Shown here: positions 23,110-35,974 of the stretch, one piece after another
Position numbering within the stretch: position 1 is the stretch's first letter
How the letters are laid out: every line of letters starts with the position of its first letter
Assembly (NCBI RefSeq): GCF_003597395.2
Contig: NC_133771.1
Location: forward strand, 50,512,505-50,576,504
From: Chelonoidis abingdonii
Lineage: Eukaryota > Chordata > Testudines > Testudinidae
Length of the DNA: 64,000 bases
Direction of reading: 5' to 3'
Notes under the pieces: generated by a model
What the model saw: only the letters and a program-made list of their open reading frames with translations
What the model was told of the DNA's origin: nothing
Databases searched by the model: none
Position numbers and translations under genes: made by a program

Positions 23110-26100
23110 TAACTTTTCAGCATAACATGGGCACTTCTACACTTTAGTAGGCACACACAAACACATTCCCCTCTGATGATCTATCAGAGATGATTTCTCA
23201 ATCTCAATAGTGTGTCCAGAGATGTAGTATATGTCACCTGAAGTCTTCAGAGCTTAAGAAGAAAGGCATCTTTTCAGTTTCTTCCCAAACTCTTCATAAC
23301 CTTATCAGCAGACAAAAGTCTGAGGTTCCTGATAGCCAGCAGCATTCCTTGACTGATCTCAGTTTCTGGTAAAAAAGGAAATCTGCAGACTGTGACCCAA
23401 AGTGGTACAGACATTGGGACCAGCATATAAAAGATCCATTCCCTGGTTCTCTTTTGGGTTTTGTCTCTCCCCCTCCCCATCCCCTGCCTGCAAGCCCAGT
23501 CAAGTCAGTTAATGATTTACAAAATCTCACCTCATTGAGCTCTGCCCCTTCTCTCTCTAACTGAGACAGAATCCCAATTTAAAGCACTTACTAGTTGTTA
23601 AATGTCATTTCTAAAGGCTCTATAGCCTCTAAGGGTGATAAACTCTGCTGTCCCAGCTCACCCTCTTGATCCATAAAACGCATCATAGTGGGCCATACAT
23701 TAGTTTAACTGAGGGCTTCCATGAGATATCACTTACCTGTATCCAAAATGTACAGGTATTAGGATCCAGCTCTCACAGCAGGCACATCTCTTGGTCCTGT
23801 ATTGATCAGCTGAGGAGACCACAGGGATACATTTAACTCCTGTATTTATAACCTCTTCCTCTCTGAGCTCTGATTGGCTCTGCTCTCAAATGGTGAATAT
23901 GTGTGGGGCTGCAAATCTGCTTGCCCTTAATGGACATTTTCTATAGAACTTCAGAAACAGCTATTGAGCATGTCTAGTATTTGCGACACCCTACTTCTGG
24001 ATGTTTCTGGGTCCTTCTTGCTGAGTTGGTCTGCCCTGCATTCTGCATGTCTGCAAATACTTAGATGATTCAAAGAAAATACATATCTCATTCCCACTGC
24101 TTCTCTCTCTTTGCTAGACTTAAAACATTCAAATGCTGCAGTATAAAGCACATGGGTTATATCTTCACATTGTGACATTGCATCACAAATGGCTGGATCC
24201 TCAGCTCAACACTCAGCCCATGCAGCTGGGCTAGGTAGTGGGCTGATCCACAGGAAGAAGGAACCTTCCTCCCACCAAGTCTGAGATAAGCTTTTGGAGT
24301 CTTCTTGGATGTCTCTTCAACTCAGTGGCTCCAGCGTGGGGCTGTGTCTTTGTGCCACAGTTCAGACTAAAAGGAACATTGTACATACACCTTGAATACA
24401 TACCTACAAGGGAGCTGAAAGCATGACTACATCCACAGATCAGGAGATCGCATCCTTGTTGGGCTGCGGAGCATTGTTAAGATTGTTAACTGGACCCCTC
24501 TCCTAGCTTTCAAGTGCACAGGAGGGTAAGTTTCTCTGTTGCTGTGGAAGTGCCCTGAAAGATGCTTCTGTACCAGTGAACCCATGCAATATGGAACAAG
24601 ATGTGTGGCATGTCCATGTAGAAAATGAAGAAAAATTCATCATGCCATTGAGATGGCTTAAGGTTCAGTGTGTTAACTGTTCATACAACTGAGTACCAGA
24701 AGGGTATAGGGACATTGTCACCCTAAAAAAAATTGCAAGATGAAATTGCTCCCTAAAGCAATCTTTGCTTTTTTGTTTTGTTTTTTAACTTCTGCAACAC
24801 ACTGGAACAACAGGAGAAAAAACATGACTTCAGAGTAAAATTGTAGCAATAAATCTATCAAAGTTACCTAAGTTATTTTGAAGCTAATTATGACTGTGTG
24901 CAAAAGCAAATGAAGTGAGAACTGAATTAATGAAGACCAGCTACCTCCCACAAGCTAATGAGGCATGCTTTATACCAATAGCTCTTCAAACTGAAAAATT
25001 AAACTACACTGCAGCCAAAAAGAAAAAGAATAGTGCTGGAAGTTTGTTAAGAACAGCATAGAAGCTAGGAGAATCTGATACTGTAGGATCTGTACTACCT
25101 GAGATTTTAATGCCTCTGGGATTTAATGGGATATCTGCTTTTCTTCAATATGCTTTTCTGAGAATTTGATTACCTTTCATTTTTTCTCCCTCCTTTGTTA
25201 GGTACTTTTAGTGCCACATGGCTAAAGAAAAAAACAAAACTCTGTGGCTGATGGCTTGTTTTACTGAAGTCTTCCTTGGATATTTTCCCATTGAAGAGAG
25301 AGCCTAGTATTTGCTGCACATTTTCAAATCTCAGGTACTGTGTCTGATTTTGTGCATTCAGACATTCAGCTGATTTTGCAGCCGTTAATTCCATCCCTCC
25401 TAGTGTGACATGTCAGGGTTATTTTCAGCTGGCTCTCCGTTGTCCATTCCACATGCTCTCTTTCTCACTCTCCATTAACCTTTATTTTCCCCCTTTTGTA
25501 ATCTTTTACTTGCATTTTATCTGTCTGTTTCACTCTTTTACTTTCATAAATCAAAATCCCTATCTTACAGTTAGTGAGCCTAGTTGGTTTTCCCTATCAC
25601 TGTACATTCACAGCCATGTTTTTCTCCTATATAAAAGCCCTCTTTGTGTCTTACTAAGGGGGTTACAAATTAAATTTTGCTTGTTTAATGGAAATATCGA
25701 GTCTGTTTGTTAGGAATTTATAAATTAAGGGGATGTCATTTCATTATCTGTTGTTTAGCTCAAAAAGCTGTTTCTTCATAACATTGTATTAGCATTGCAA
25801 AATGTAATTTCAAAAGCGATACCAATATTACATAATCTCACTTTGGCATTGTAACAATTTAAACTTGGAATACTTCCTGGAAACATAATGTCAACAAGGA
25901 AGTGCACAGTAATATTTTTTGACCACATGGTGCCTAGAAAGATGCTTGAGCTGCCAAAATCCTTTCATTTTGTACATGTTTAGTAGCTATTTGAGATTTG
26001 CTTAGTAAAGACTTTCTTAGCAACAAGAATTTTACTCCACCTCTCATAATCAACTACACAAATTATAACTCAAGGTGCCATGATATTGGTTATTTTACCA

Positions 26101-27480
26101 CTTTCACCCAATAGCTGCTGGAAATGAGGAAAAGCCAATGGGCAAAATACTCTTGTCAGCACCTTGTGTGGGCAAAGCCCCATTGGTGTGTTGATCTCTG
26201 AATATGGATAGGACAGTAGATATCACCTTGAATCCCTATCTATCAAGCATTTAGGGCTGTGAAGGGGTGGGGTTGGGGAGGAGAGGGATTTGAAGTTCTT
26301 CTCATCACAAAGATAGGGTCAATGAAAAACCAACAATTAGTTCTATGTCTGAGCCTAGACTTGGTATATGGTGCTGATATAATGCACTATGTTTTGGCTG
26401 CTGATGCAAACAGATCTCTTTTCTTAGTTTCCTAGGTTTTCCTCTACATTTGGGCTTTCACATGATGACTTCTCATTACAACAGACCTACAGCAAGGTTG
26501 GTTGGAGACCCTCCCTCTCCTGCCATTATTTTATTTATTGGTGATATGAACAGCCACAGATATTATGAGTAGGTCTGGTTATGGCTTGGTTGAGGAATTG
26601 CCTATTATAGGAGAAAGCAAGATAGGCAAAGATAGTCTTGCAGGCTGGAGTGGATTGCTGCTGCCGTTTGTAGCTATAAAGCAGAGGCAACACTAGGCTT
26701 ATGTGCCTATGAAAGGCTGGATGGGGTTGCCTCTTCAGTTGCCTCTTCAACTGTAAATTGTTATATGTTTGTTAACATAATAGTAGCCAAGCATGCTAGT
26801 GTATCAGAAAGCAGTACTTACAGCCAGGCTTCCAATGACACCTTGGGCATGTATCTGGGTATGTGGTATACCTGTGCATCCTGAGCAGAATGTATGTGGA
26901 CAGTTTAGAGCTTTAATACAAATGTGATTTTGTACATTCCTTGTGATTCATTCCTCCAGATTCTGTTCAGTAGAGGTTCTGGACAGTTGTTTGCCTTGGC
27001 CTCTTAATTTTAGTATTTATATGTATTAGGATACATATAACCATCCATCCCTCTAAGGGCTCTTTATCAATATAAGTGGTTGCATATCAGGTATTCTGGA
27101 ATGAATATCTTTTGTGCTTGAACAGGCATTCAGCAAAGAAGGCTCTTGAAATAGGGGTGCATTGGGGTAAAACCTAAAGATATGTTTATTGGTTCAGATA
27201 AAGTAAGAATTGCCCCCTCCTGCTTTAAACCTTCACTCAAAACTCTATGCAAACCTGATTCAGATCTGAAATAGCTCAGTTAATTTGTTTTACACATTAT
27301 TTTAATTGTTTCCATTCTCCTGCATGTCTGTGTCCACCATCAGCTATTCTTGTGATATTGGTCACCCAATCAAAACCACAAAGTGTTTACTTACATGGGA
27401 AAGCTTGGTCAGCATTTCACCTAGTTTTGCAGTTCCAAACTTTTTGGATACTCTGAATAAGCATCTAAATTGGCATCAAA
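23110..27480. other. no recognised feature
   Basis: More than 4 kb of mostly AT-rich sequence without repeat termini or coding signal that I can support. The longest frames (for example 25405-25713) are hydrophobic and lack motifs, as expected from T-rich DNA. Confidence 0.4.
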
Positions 27481-27562
27481 CGAAGAGGGTATTCACCCAT
27501 GAAAGCTCATGTTCCAATACATCTGTTAGTCTGTAAGGTGTCACAGGACTCTTTGCTGCTTC
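27481..27562 (+). mobile_element. Penelope-like terminal fragment
   Basis: The sequence from CGAAGAGGGTATTCACCC through GAAAGCTCATG and TCTGTTAGTCTGTAAGG to GCTGCTTC matches the right arm of the 18738-18939 hairpin, about 85-90% identical by eye. It keeps the hammerhead-like GAAA and stem-II strand but has lost the CTGATGA box. The other arm is absent. Confidence 0.75.
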
Positions 27563-30500
27563 ATCTAAATTTGGAACAGCTGATCTGAAATGAACAACCT
27601 TTTGGAATTATTTCACTGACAAATAATGCCTATTTTTGGCCTGACCATGTTTCCTTTAGTGATCCAGGAGTTAAAAACTATCTGGGTGAACGAGGACTTG
27701 AAGAAACATTTCTGCTTTGCAGGTGAGTTGAACCTTCATTTCTGTCACTTCTCCAGACACACAAACTGGATTAAAGTGGAGGATTTTATTAATGTTACAT
27801 TTCTTTTGATTTATATCAACAAAAGTTTTGCCCCAAATGTTTGATTTTTTTTGTAATTGTCACAATTTAGGCTCTCCCACCAAAGGAAAAAACAAACACT
27901 GAGTTGTGAATTACTTGGAATACATCACTGAAAGTTATGGGAATAGTTTAAGTACAAAAATAGTTACCTATGCAGTTCTGGTCTGTTTCAATTTTATCCT
28001 TTCAAAAACATTCTATGCCCTTAAAGAATTAAGGTCTTCTTGAGACATCAATGTAAAGATTTAATTCATCCATTAAAAGGTGTGCAAATGACTGTACTGT
28101 TTGTGTTCCAGATGTTTGTGAGAGATGAATGCTTGTAATTGAATCATGTCGTTGCATGGGCCATGATTACATTACTTCTGCTGAATCCATGCATAATGAC
28201 ATTACTTTCAATATAGTGCACAACTAACATTTCTTTCACCCCCCATTTCATCCCCTTTGGAATATTTCATACCAGGCTACAATGACATATATTGTGAAGA
28301 AAAAGCTACAGCTGGCTAATCTCTCTGGCCTTTCTGCAGCAGCTTTGCTGGTTTTGCCTCTGACTCCAAAATAGGTCTGTATTAGCCTGGATGAAATAAA
28401 GTATATTTATTTCTTTTCATGTTCAAGTTGTTCATGCTGTCAGTTTGAGAGATTTCTCTTTTGGTAACCTTAGCTCAGCAGAAAGACATTGACCTAATCT
28501 ATTATCTCTAGTGCTGAGAAAATCAATGCTGGATTAAGACAACCTGATTGAGAGAAAAAGGAATGGCTATACACAAATGACTGTGAAATTAATTAAAGTG
28601 AGGCTGTATGTCCCTCCATAATAGGGATGGTTCTGGCTGTGCAATTTCTTACCAAATTCTTAAGACTCAAATCCTACAGTATAAATGCACATGCAGAACT
28701 TCAAAATGAATTTAAAAGTCAACATGACACTTTCAGATGCATGGTTTTTCATAAGAAAGAGCAAAACAATGATTTTTAATAGTCAGTACAGAGTAGTCTT
28801 CAAATTATGCCTGAATAATGTACATATTTACTTACTATAAGAATGATCTTATTCTGCTTTCTCGGCACTGACTGCAAAGTTATTGTATATGGGTGTACAA
28901 CGTGTGTTTGTGTATCTGTGTGTGCATGTATATATATAATATATCTATTAATATATATTTTAAAATTCAATAAGATCTTTCCTGAACTCTTCCCCTAGAT
29001 GACAAATAGTTTGAAAATATTCTGTCACCATGATGGATAAGTGTGATCTAACATATTCAGTCACTAGGATCTGTTTCATTTTCCCATCTGCTTTAAATGT
29101 CTTTTACAGTATTTCAAAACTAGGGTCTTGTAAACACTGGAATTTCAGTTGCCAGTTTGACTTTGAATGTAGACAGGATTTATACTTTTTAAAAACTATT
29201 TTTGATCATCTAACTGATTGACAGTTGTCCCTCCTCCTCTAAGAAGGAAGAGTTCCCTTATTTCTCTCCTCTTTGGGCATTTGGTCCTATACTTCTGCTC
29301 CAGGGAAAGAAGTAATAATGAGCTCAAGGATCGCTCTGAAAATATTTCAAGTGATTAGGGCTCTCCCTACCCTCAGAAAGGCTGGGCTTGCTGTCTCTCA
29401 GTGGGCTTTGGGGTCTCTCAAAGAGTGGGCTGGAATTTGAAAATAGACTTTCTAGAAGTCAGATGTCCTGGACTGGCCTACCCAGATCAGGAGAGGCTAT
29501 AGCTCTATCTGTTTCTATCACACACAGTTCATATGGGCCAAACAGCTGGGAACCCCTGAGAGGCCTCCTCTGAAGCTGACTGCCAGAGGTGGGAGGGGAA
29601 TGAGAGAAGGACTAGTGGATGGAGCCCCTTACTGCACTTGGTATCTGCACAATCTATGTTGTGTCTGAAGCCTAGGTGTGTTCCAAGAGCAGGAATAGAG
29701 GGAGGAGGAATTGGTTGAGCTCTGTTGTCTATTGTGGGCACTGAGGACTTAGGTGTGACATTTCATTATTGCCGCTTTTCTGCCATCGCTCCTGTCATGG
29801 AGGATGAGGGCGAGGGGCCAATTACCACTGAAACTGTTTTTTCCAATCCTGCCTTCCTCCACTTCTGCTCAGAGTAGGGGGTCCAAGGACCCCTGCCTAG
29901 ACTTTGCTGTTGAGATGATGGCCTGTATCTTGCCCATTAAAGCTGACCCATCCAATCCTGGCACCTCAGAGAGGGCAGCAGAGCTGAGGGGAAAAAACTC
30001 CCAAAGAGGCAACTGTAACCTTTGGATACAGCTGATACTTAGATGGTCACATTTTTGAGTCAAAGTGTTAGTCAGAAATTTGAAATAGGGTTTGTTGTGT
30101 TAATTTTGATGTAATAAGTGGACCCAGAGAGTCAAAAGTATTAATATGACCCTGTTACTGCACACCATTAAACAGCTAATGACAGTTCAGGGATTTGATT
30201 ACAGAGACCTTGGCCTGCTTAGTTCCATGGCAAACATGTTAGAAAAGTCATGTCAGAATTTGGACGTTCGTTGAGTAGGCTATACAAATGAAGAAGAATG
30301 CAAAATAAAACAGTTTGAAATGGAAACTGAGTGGTTGTACAAAAGTTTCTCTTTTGAGAGGAAGGATATTGGTTAGAGTCTCTTGTTTTATCATACAGTC
30401 CTTAGTGGGGAAGAAAGGCTCAGTTCTTTTGTTGGATCTTTAACTCAGCTGTGAGTTTTATGGTTACTCTTGCTTTTGACAAAACCAACAGACACTAAAG

Positions 30501-30740
30501 ATGGGAGAGAGATGCACTAGTAAAAGGTGGAGGAAATGTGGCTTTTTGTTGAAGTTTTCAGGACTTGAGGTGGCTGGTCAGTTACAGACAGAAACTCTAG
30601 GCTGGTAGGTTGACCTCAAGAACTCTTGCTCTGGATCCTGGGCTTGTTTCACTCATATGGAATGTCATCTGGCTAGTCTTGGAAGGTCCATCTGTCTCAC
30701 CAGAGCTGGGTGGGTGGTCTCTTTTCATTCTGCTGGTGCC
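27563..30740. other. no recognised feature apart from a TA microsatellite
   Basis: Unassigned DNA. A short impure (TA)n tract lies at about 28928-28962. The open frames are short and uninformative. Confidence 0.4.
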
Positions 30741-30742
30741 AT

Positions 30743-31740
30743 GAGTTAGTTACTGTGTTACTGTGGGGTTTGGGACTGTGATTGCCTGATTGCTTGTGTG
30801 TCTTGGGCCTGTTTGCACCATTGTTCCCTGCTGACCTTTGATCAGCCTCAACCAGCCTTGTGATCAGCCCTTCCCCTGTGGGCTTAACGAGGGGCAAGAG
30901 CTGACCTAGGCTAAAGAAGGCTTTAAAAGCCAGAGGCAAGTGCCAAGGGAGCTTGCGAACAGGGACAGCCAACAGGGGATTTGTGAGGAGGAGTTGGTGC
31001 AGCCCTGTGAAGGACCCTAGCTGAAGAAGCCAGAGACAGAGCGAAGCTTGTGGTAAGGGAATTACTAATTACTAATTACTAACTGTGTGTGTTTGTGTCT
31101 TTCCTAGAGGGGAGTTAGTTACTGTGTTACTGTGGGGTTTGGGACTGTGTTCCTGATTGCTTGTGTGTCTTGGGCCTGTTTGCACCATTGTTCCCTGCTG
31201 ACCTTTGATCAGCCTCAACCAGCCTTGTGATCAGCCCTTCCCCTGTGGGCTTAACGAGGGGCAAGAGCTGACCTAGGCTAAAGAAGGCTTTAAAAGCAGA
31301 GGCCAATGCGACCAGAGGGAGCTTGCGAACAGGGGAGTTTGTGAGGGAAGGAGTTGGTGCAGCCCTGTGAAGGACCCTAGCTGAAGAAGCCAGAGACAGA
31401 GCGAAGCTTGTGGTAAGGGAATTACTAATTAATATTACTAACTGTGTGTGTTTGTGTCTTTCCTAGAGGGGAGTTTAGTTACTGTGGTTACGTGGGGTTT
31501 GGGACTGTGATTGCCTGACTGCTTGTGTGTCTTGGGCCTGTTTGCACCATTGTTCCTGCTGACCTTTGATCAGCTCAACCAGCCTGTGATCAGCCTTCCC
31601 CTGTGGGCTTAACGAGGGGAAGAGCTGACCTAGGCTAAAGAAGGCTTAAAAGCCAGAGGCCAAGTTGACCAGAGGGAGCTTGCGACCAGGGGACAGCCAA
31701 CAGGGGAGTTTGTGAGGGAGTTAGGGAAGGAGTTGGGGAA
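30743..31740 (+). promoter_or_regulatory. three tandem CR1 5' monomers, period about 359-369 bp
   Basis: Monomers begin at about 30743, 31112 and 31471 with GAGTTAGTTACTGTG-like sequence. They are nearly identical except for small indels. Each contains GGCTTTAAAAGCC or a close variant, a TATA-like motif in a short palindrome. Monomers 1 and 2 also hold a short intron-like segment. The third is fused to the ORF1 leader. Tandem promoter monomers are known from mouse L1, so a promoter role is an inference by analogy. Confidence 0.7.
31053..31107 (+). other. possible 55-nt mini-intron in monomer 1
   Basis: GTAAGG at 31053 follows TTGTG, TACTAAC occurs at 31077-31083 and a T-rich tract ends in CCTAG at 31107. 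The same three signals recur in monomer 2 (31413-31466). These are good splice donor, branch point and acceptor matches, but no transcript evidence is available. Confidence 0.35.
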
Positions 31741-31746
31741 GCCGCT

Positions 31747-32790
31747 ATGGTGAAGAGGAGGCACGCTGCTTGTGCTAGCACCCCCTTCTGTCTCCTCCAC
31801 AAGTGCCTGTATCCAGACAAGACATTCCTGTCCGTGAATGTCTCTACCCAGATCCTGGTGTGGACTTGCAGGGACTGTGGCCTGCACTTCCCACTTGTTC
31901 ACCATCGGGCTGGGGGGGGGATCAATGTGACAGGTGTCGCTGGTGTTCTCTCAGGAGGCAGGGGGAGAGTTACGGGAGGAGGTGTCTAGGCTCAGGAGTA
32001 TCCATGCCCTGGAGAAGTATCTTGATAGTGTCCACGATGAAGACGTGCAGGCTGAGGATTCTCTCCAGTGCAGAGGGCTCCTGCTACACCACCAGAGAAG
32101 GATGAGATGGCTCTTGCACAGGGAGGACACTGGCAGCTGGTTGCTTCTCTCAGCCGTCAGTGTTTTCCACCCTGCTCCCATCACACCCTCCGTTCTGGTG
32201 AAGAATCGTTAGTGGCACTGGAGATGAGGAGGAGGAGGAGGAAGTGAAGCCATGCAACCCCTGAGGCTGAGAGATCCCATCTACCACACCCAGGAGGAAA
32301 GCAGGGTTGTGGTGATTGGAGACTTGATGCTGAGGGGACGGAAGCACCTATCTGTTTGCCCTGACAGGTCCTCTCGGAGGTATGCTGCCTGCCGGGGGCC
32401 GCGTATTCGAGACATTACGGAGGGATTGTCAAGAATCATCCGCCCGCACCTGACTACTACCCATGAACTCATCCATGTGGGAACCAATGAATACTGCGAG
32501 AGGTGATCTTCAGCAGATCCAAGGTGACTACAGGGTTCTGGGAGCACGGGTGAAGGAGTTCGGTGCTCAGGTGGTGTTCTCCTCGATTCTTCCGGTCAAG
32601 GGTAGGGGCTAGGCAGAGACAGATGCATCCTAGAGTGAATGCCTGGTTGCGGAGATGGTGTCAATCAGGAGGCTTTGGCTTCCTCGACCACGGACTACTG
32701 TCCAGGAAGGAGGACTCCTGGCGGAGATTGGACTCCACCTGTCAAGGAAGGGGAAGAGCATTTTTGGACGTCGACTTTGCTAACTAGGTG
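31747..32790 (+). pseudogene. CR1 ORF1: PHD-like cysteine domain, coiled coil, SGNH esterase
   Basis: An ATG at 31747 opens MVKRRHAACAST. Cysteine pairs follow (VWTCRDCGLH near 31855-31885, then CDRCRWC near 31925-31950 in another frame), as in the PHD-like finger of CR1 ORF1. A leucine-patterned coiled coil (LREEVSRLRSI, ALEKYLDS) lies at 31965-32035. An SGNH esterase-like domain begins with VVVIGDLMLRG near 32308, has the HVGTN block near 32475 and ends near 32720 with GLHLS. In intact copies ORF1 binds RNA and carries an esterase of uncertain role. Here the frame shifts several times, and an extra T separates the GAT of the expected D-G-L-H motif from GGACTCCAC. Confidence 0.75.
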
Positions 32791-32849
32791 AGGAGGGCTT
32801 TAAACTAGGTTCGATGGGGGAAGGGTGACCAAAGCCCAAAGGTAAGTCT

Positions 32850-35800
32850 CAAAGAGGGAAACCTGAGGAAGGGATGGAACTTGGAGAATGCGGGGTTTGT
32901 AATGGCAGGGAGAAAGGAGAAAGTAATTGGAACTGGAAGGTGGGGAATCAATCATTGCTTAAGTGTCCTAATGAAGCCCTTATATCTGAGGTGTGTAGGA
33001 AAAGGGAACACCAGGGAGAATTCAAGGAGGAGGATGCAACAGGGGAACATAAGCAGCAGAAGAAAGTAGGGACGAGCAGTTGGCTGAATTTTTTAAAGTG
33101 CCTGTAACAATGCGAGGAAGCCTGGGAAAAACAAGAAGGAAGAATTAGTAGCGGCACTTAGAGCAGGGAATTAATGTAATGGCATAACTGAGACATGGTG
33201 GGATAGCTCGCATACCTGGAGCACTGCACATGGATGGGTATATAAGCTGTTTCAGGAGATAGGTCAGGGAGCGAAGAGGGGGAGGAGTAGCGCGTATGTA
33301 AATCGTGAGCTTGTGAATGCTCAGATGGCTCCTACAAATAAACTGGAAATGAGCCAGTTGAAAGTCTTTGGTTAAATTTAGAGGGGCATGTCACAAGGGG
33401 GATGTTATGGTGGGTGTCTGCTAACAGACCACCAAACCAGAAAGAAGAGGTGATGAGGCTTTTACAGAAACTAGCAGAAGTCTGTAGATCAACAGGCCCT
33501 GGTTCCACTCGGGAGACTAAATTATCATGATATCAAGCGGGAGAGAAATACAGCAGTGCACCAGGCAATCCAGGAAGTTTTTGGAGATCGCTGAGGACAC
33601 TTCCTGGTACAAATCGTGAGGATTCGGAACCAACGAGGGGCCTTTGCCCTCCGACCTCCTGCTACACAAACAGAGAAAGAGTTGATCGGGGAAGTAAGGG
33701 GTAGACGGCAACCTGGGCAGCAGTGATCATGACATGGTAGAGTTCAGAACCCTGGTCAAAGGAAGGAAGGAGAGAAGCAGAACGCAACCTGGATTTCAGA
33801 AAAGCAGATTTTAGCTCCCTTAGAGAAATGATGGGGCAGGATTCCCTGGGAAGCCTGAACTGAAGGGGATGGTGTCCAGGAGAGTTGGCATTTTTTAAAG
33901 AAACCATGCTAAGTTAGCACAGGAAAATACATAGCCGATGTGCAGAAAGAACAGCAAGCGTAGAAAGTGCCAGCATGGCTTAACGGGAACGCAAGTGGTG
34001 AGCTGAAGCAAACGAAAGTGTATAGCTTACAAAAAATGGAAAGCTTGGACAGATGACTGGGGAGGCATATAATGTATTTGTGCTCGGGCCTGCAGGGATA
34101 GAATCAGAAAGGCCAAAGGGCAATTGAGTTGAAACTAGCAAGGGATGTGAAGGATAAAAATGACTAGGAAAAGAGGGGTTTTACAATATGTATGATGCAA
34201 CAAGAAGAAGACTAGGTGGTGGTAGGTCCTTACTCATGAGGCAGGTATCCTAGTGGTGGAAGATATGGAAAAGGCTGAAGTATCAATTCTCTTCACTTCA
34301 GTCTTTAACGGGCAGGATCGACTCCCCAGACTACTACACTGGGGAACGCAGAGAGGAGAGGAGGAGAGCAGCCCACTGTGATAGAGGATCAGGTTTAGGG
34401 ACTACTTAAAGATGTTAGAGCGTGCACAAGTCTATGGGACTGGACGAACTGCATCCGAGGGTGCTGAGGGAGTTACTGATGTGATTGCAGAGCCGTTGAC
34501 CATTATCTTTGGAAATATTCATGGCGAACAGGAGAGTGTCCCAGAGGACTGGAAGAAAGCAAATATATAGTACCTATCTTTAAGAAAGGGAAAAAGGAGG
34601 ATCCAGGGAACTACAGACCAATCAGTCTCACCTCAATCCCTGGAATCATGGAGCAGGTGCTGAAGGAATCCATCCTGAACACTTAGAGGAAAACAGGTGA
34701 CAGGTTATAGCATCAGCATGGATTCACCAAGGGTAAATCATGCCTGACCAACCTGATTGCTTTCTACGTGAGATGACTGGACTTGTGGATGGGGGCAAGC
34801 GTGGATGTTGTATACCTTGACTTAGTAAGGCTTTTGACACGGTTTCCCACAGCACTTCTCATCAGCAAACTAAGGAAGTATAGGTTGGAGGAATGAACTG
34901 TGAAGTGGAATAGAAATTGGTTGAATCAACGGGCCTCTAGCGGGTAGGTATCAATGGCACACTCTCTAGTTGGCAACCAGTAACAAGTGGTGTGCCCCAG
35001 GGGTCTGTCTTAGGGCCCGTTCTATCAATGTCTTCATTAATGATCTGGATGATGGATAGCTTGCCACATTAAGTAAATTTGCAGATGACACCAAGTTGGG
35101 GGGAGTGGTGGACACGCTGGAGGGCAGGGATAGGGATTCAGGGAGACTTAGACAAATTGAGAAGTTGGGCCACAAGAAACCTCATGAAGTTCAATCAAGG
35201 ACAAGTGCAAAGTCCTGCACTTAGGACAGGAAAACCCATGCACTGCTACACGGCTGGGGACTGTTTGGCTAGTAGCAGTGCCGAAGAAAAGGATCTTGGG
35301 GTTACGGTGAGATAAGTTGAACCATGAGCCTACAGTGTGCTCTTGTAGCAAAAGGCTAATAGACACTGGGCTGTATTAGTAGGAGTGTTGCCAGCAGATC
35401 AAGGGATGTGATTATTCCCCTCTATTACGACTGGTGAGGCCGCATCTGGAGTATTGTGTCCAGTTTTGGGCACCACACTACAAAAAGGACGTGGAACAAT
35501 TGGAGAGAGTCCAGCGGAGGGCAAACAAAATGATTGGAGGACTGGAGCAATGACTTATGAAGAGAGACTGAAGGAACTGGGCTTATTTAGCCTGCAGAAG
35601 AGAAGACTAAGGGGGATTTGATAGCAACCTTCAACTACTTGAAGGAATGCTCCAAGGAGGAGGGAGCTAGGCTGTTCTCCAGTGGTGACGGAGGACAGAA
35701 CAAGGAGCAATGGTTGAAGTTGCAGCTGCGGAAGTCGAGGCTGGATATTAGAAAAAACTTTCTGAATAAGGAAGAGTGGTGAAGTATTGGAATGGGTTAC

Positions 35801-35880
35801 CTAGGGAGGTGATAGAATCTCCATCTTTAGAGCTATTTAAAGTCCGGCTAGACCGCACCCTGGCTGGGATTATTTAGGGA
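32850..35880 (+). pseudogene. CR1 ORF2: AP endonuclease and reverse transcriptase, frameshifted
   Basis: Endonuclease landmarks are present in shifting frames, including the complement of an ITETWWD-like stretch at 33183-33210, DGYKLFQE near 33232 and a broken YRPP near 33418. RT landmarks are NYRPISLTSIPG at 34610-34645, FINDL at 35032-35046 and KFADDTK at 35075-35095, the last holding the catalytic DD. The C-terminal part includes [10 protein letters not shown] near 35448 and TYEERLKELGLF near 35552. An intact protein nicks the target and primes reverse transcription from the 3' tail. Numerous single-base indels, rather than substitutions, break the frame. Confidence 0.8.
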
Positions 35881-35974
35881 AAATGGTCCTGCCTTTAGCA
35901 GGGGGTTGGACTAGATGACCTCGTGAGGTCCCTTCCAACCTTTTGATTCTATGATTCTATGATTCTATGTGATG

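Larger units (their letters stand above)
30743..35970 (+). mobile_element. CR1 LINE, nearly full length
   Basis: In order it holds three tandem 5' monomers (30743-31740), ORF1 (31747-32790), ORF2 with endonuclease and RT (32850-35880) and a 3' end finishing in repeated ATTCTATG (35946-35970). Most CR1 copies are severely 5'-truncated, so this length is unusual. The frames are broken by many one-base indels. CR1 has a short octamer 3' tail and usually no long target duplication; none was seen here. Confidence 0.85.

Noticed and set aside
25405..25713. 102-residue hydrophobic open frame as a membrane protein
   Set aside because: T-rich DNA gives Phe/Leu-rich frames by chance. There are no conserved motifs and no splice or promoter context.
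28920..28965. TA-rich tract as a regulatory element or origin
   Set aside because: It is a short impure microsatellite with nothing around it to suggest function.
30743..31740. Satellite or CRISPR-like array
   Set aside because: Three long, nearly contiguous units lead straight into CR1 ORF1 in the same orientation. There are no short repeats with unique spacers.
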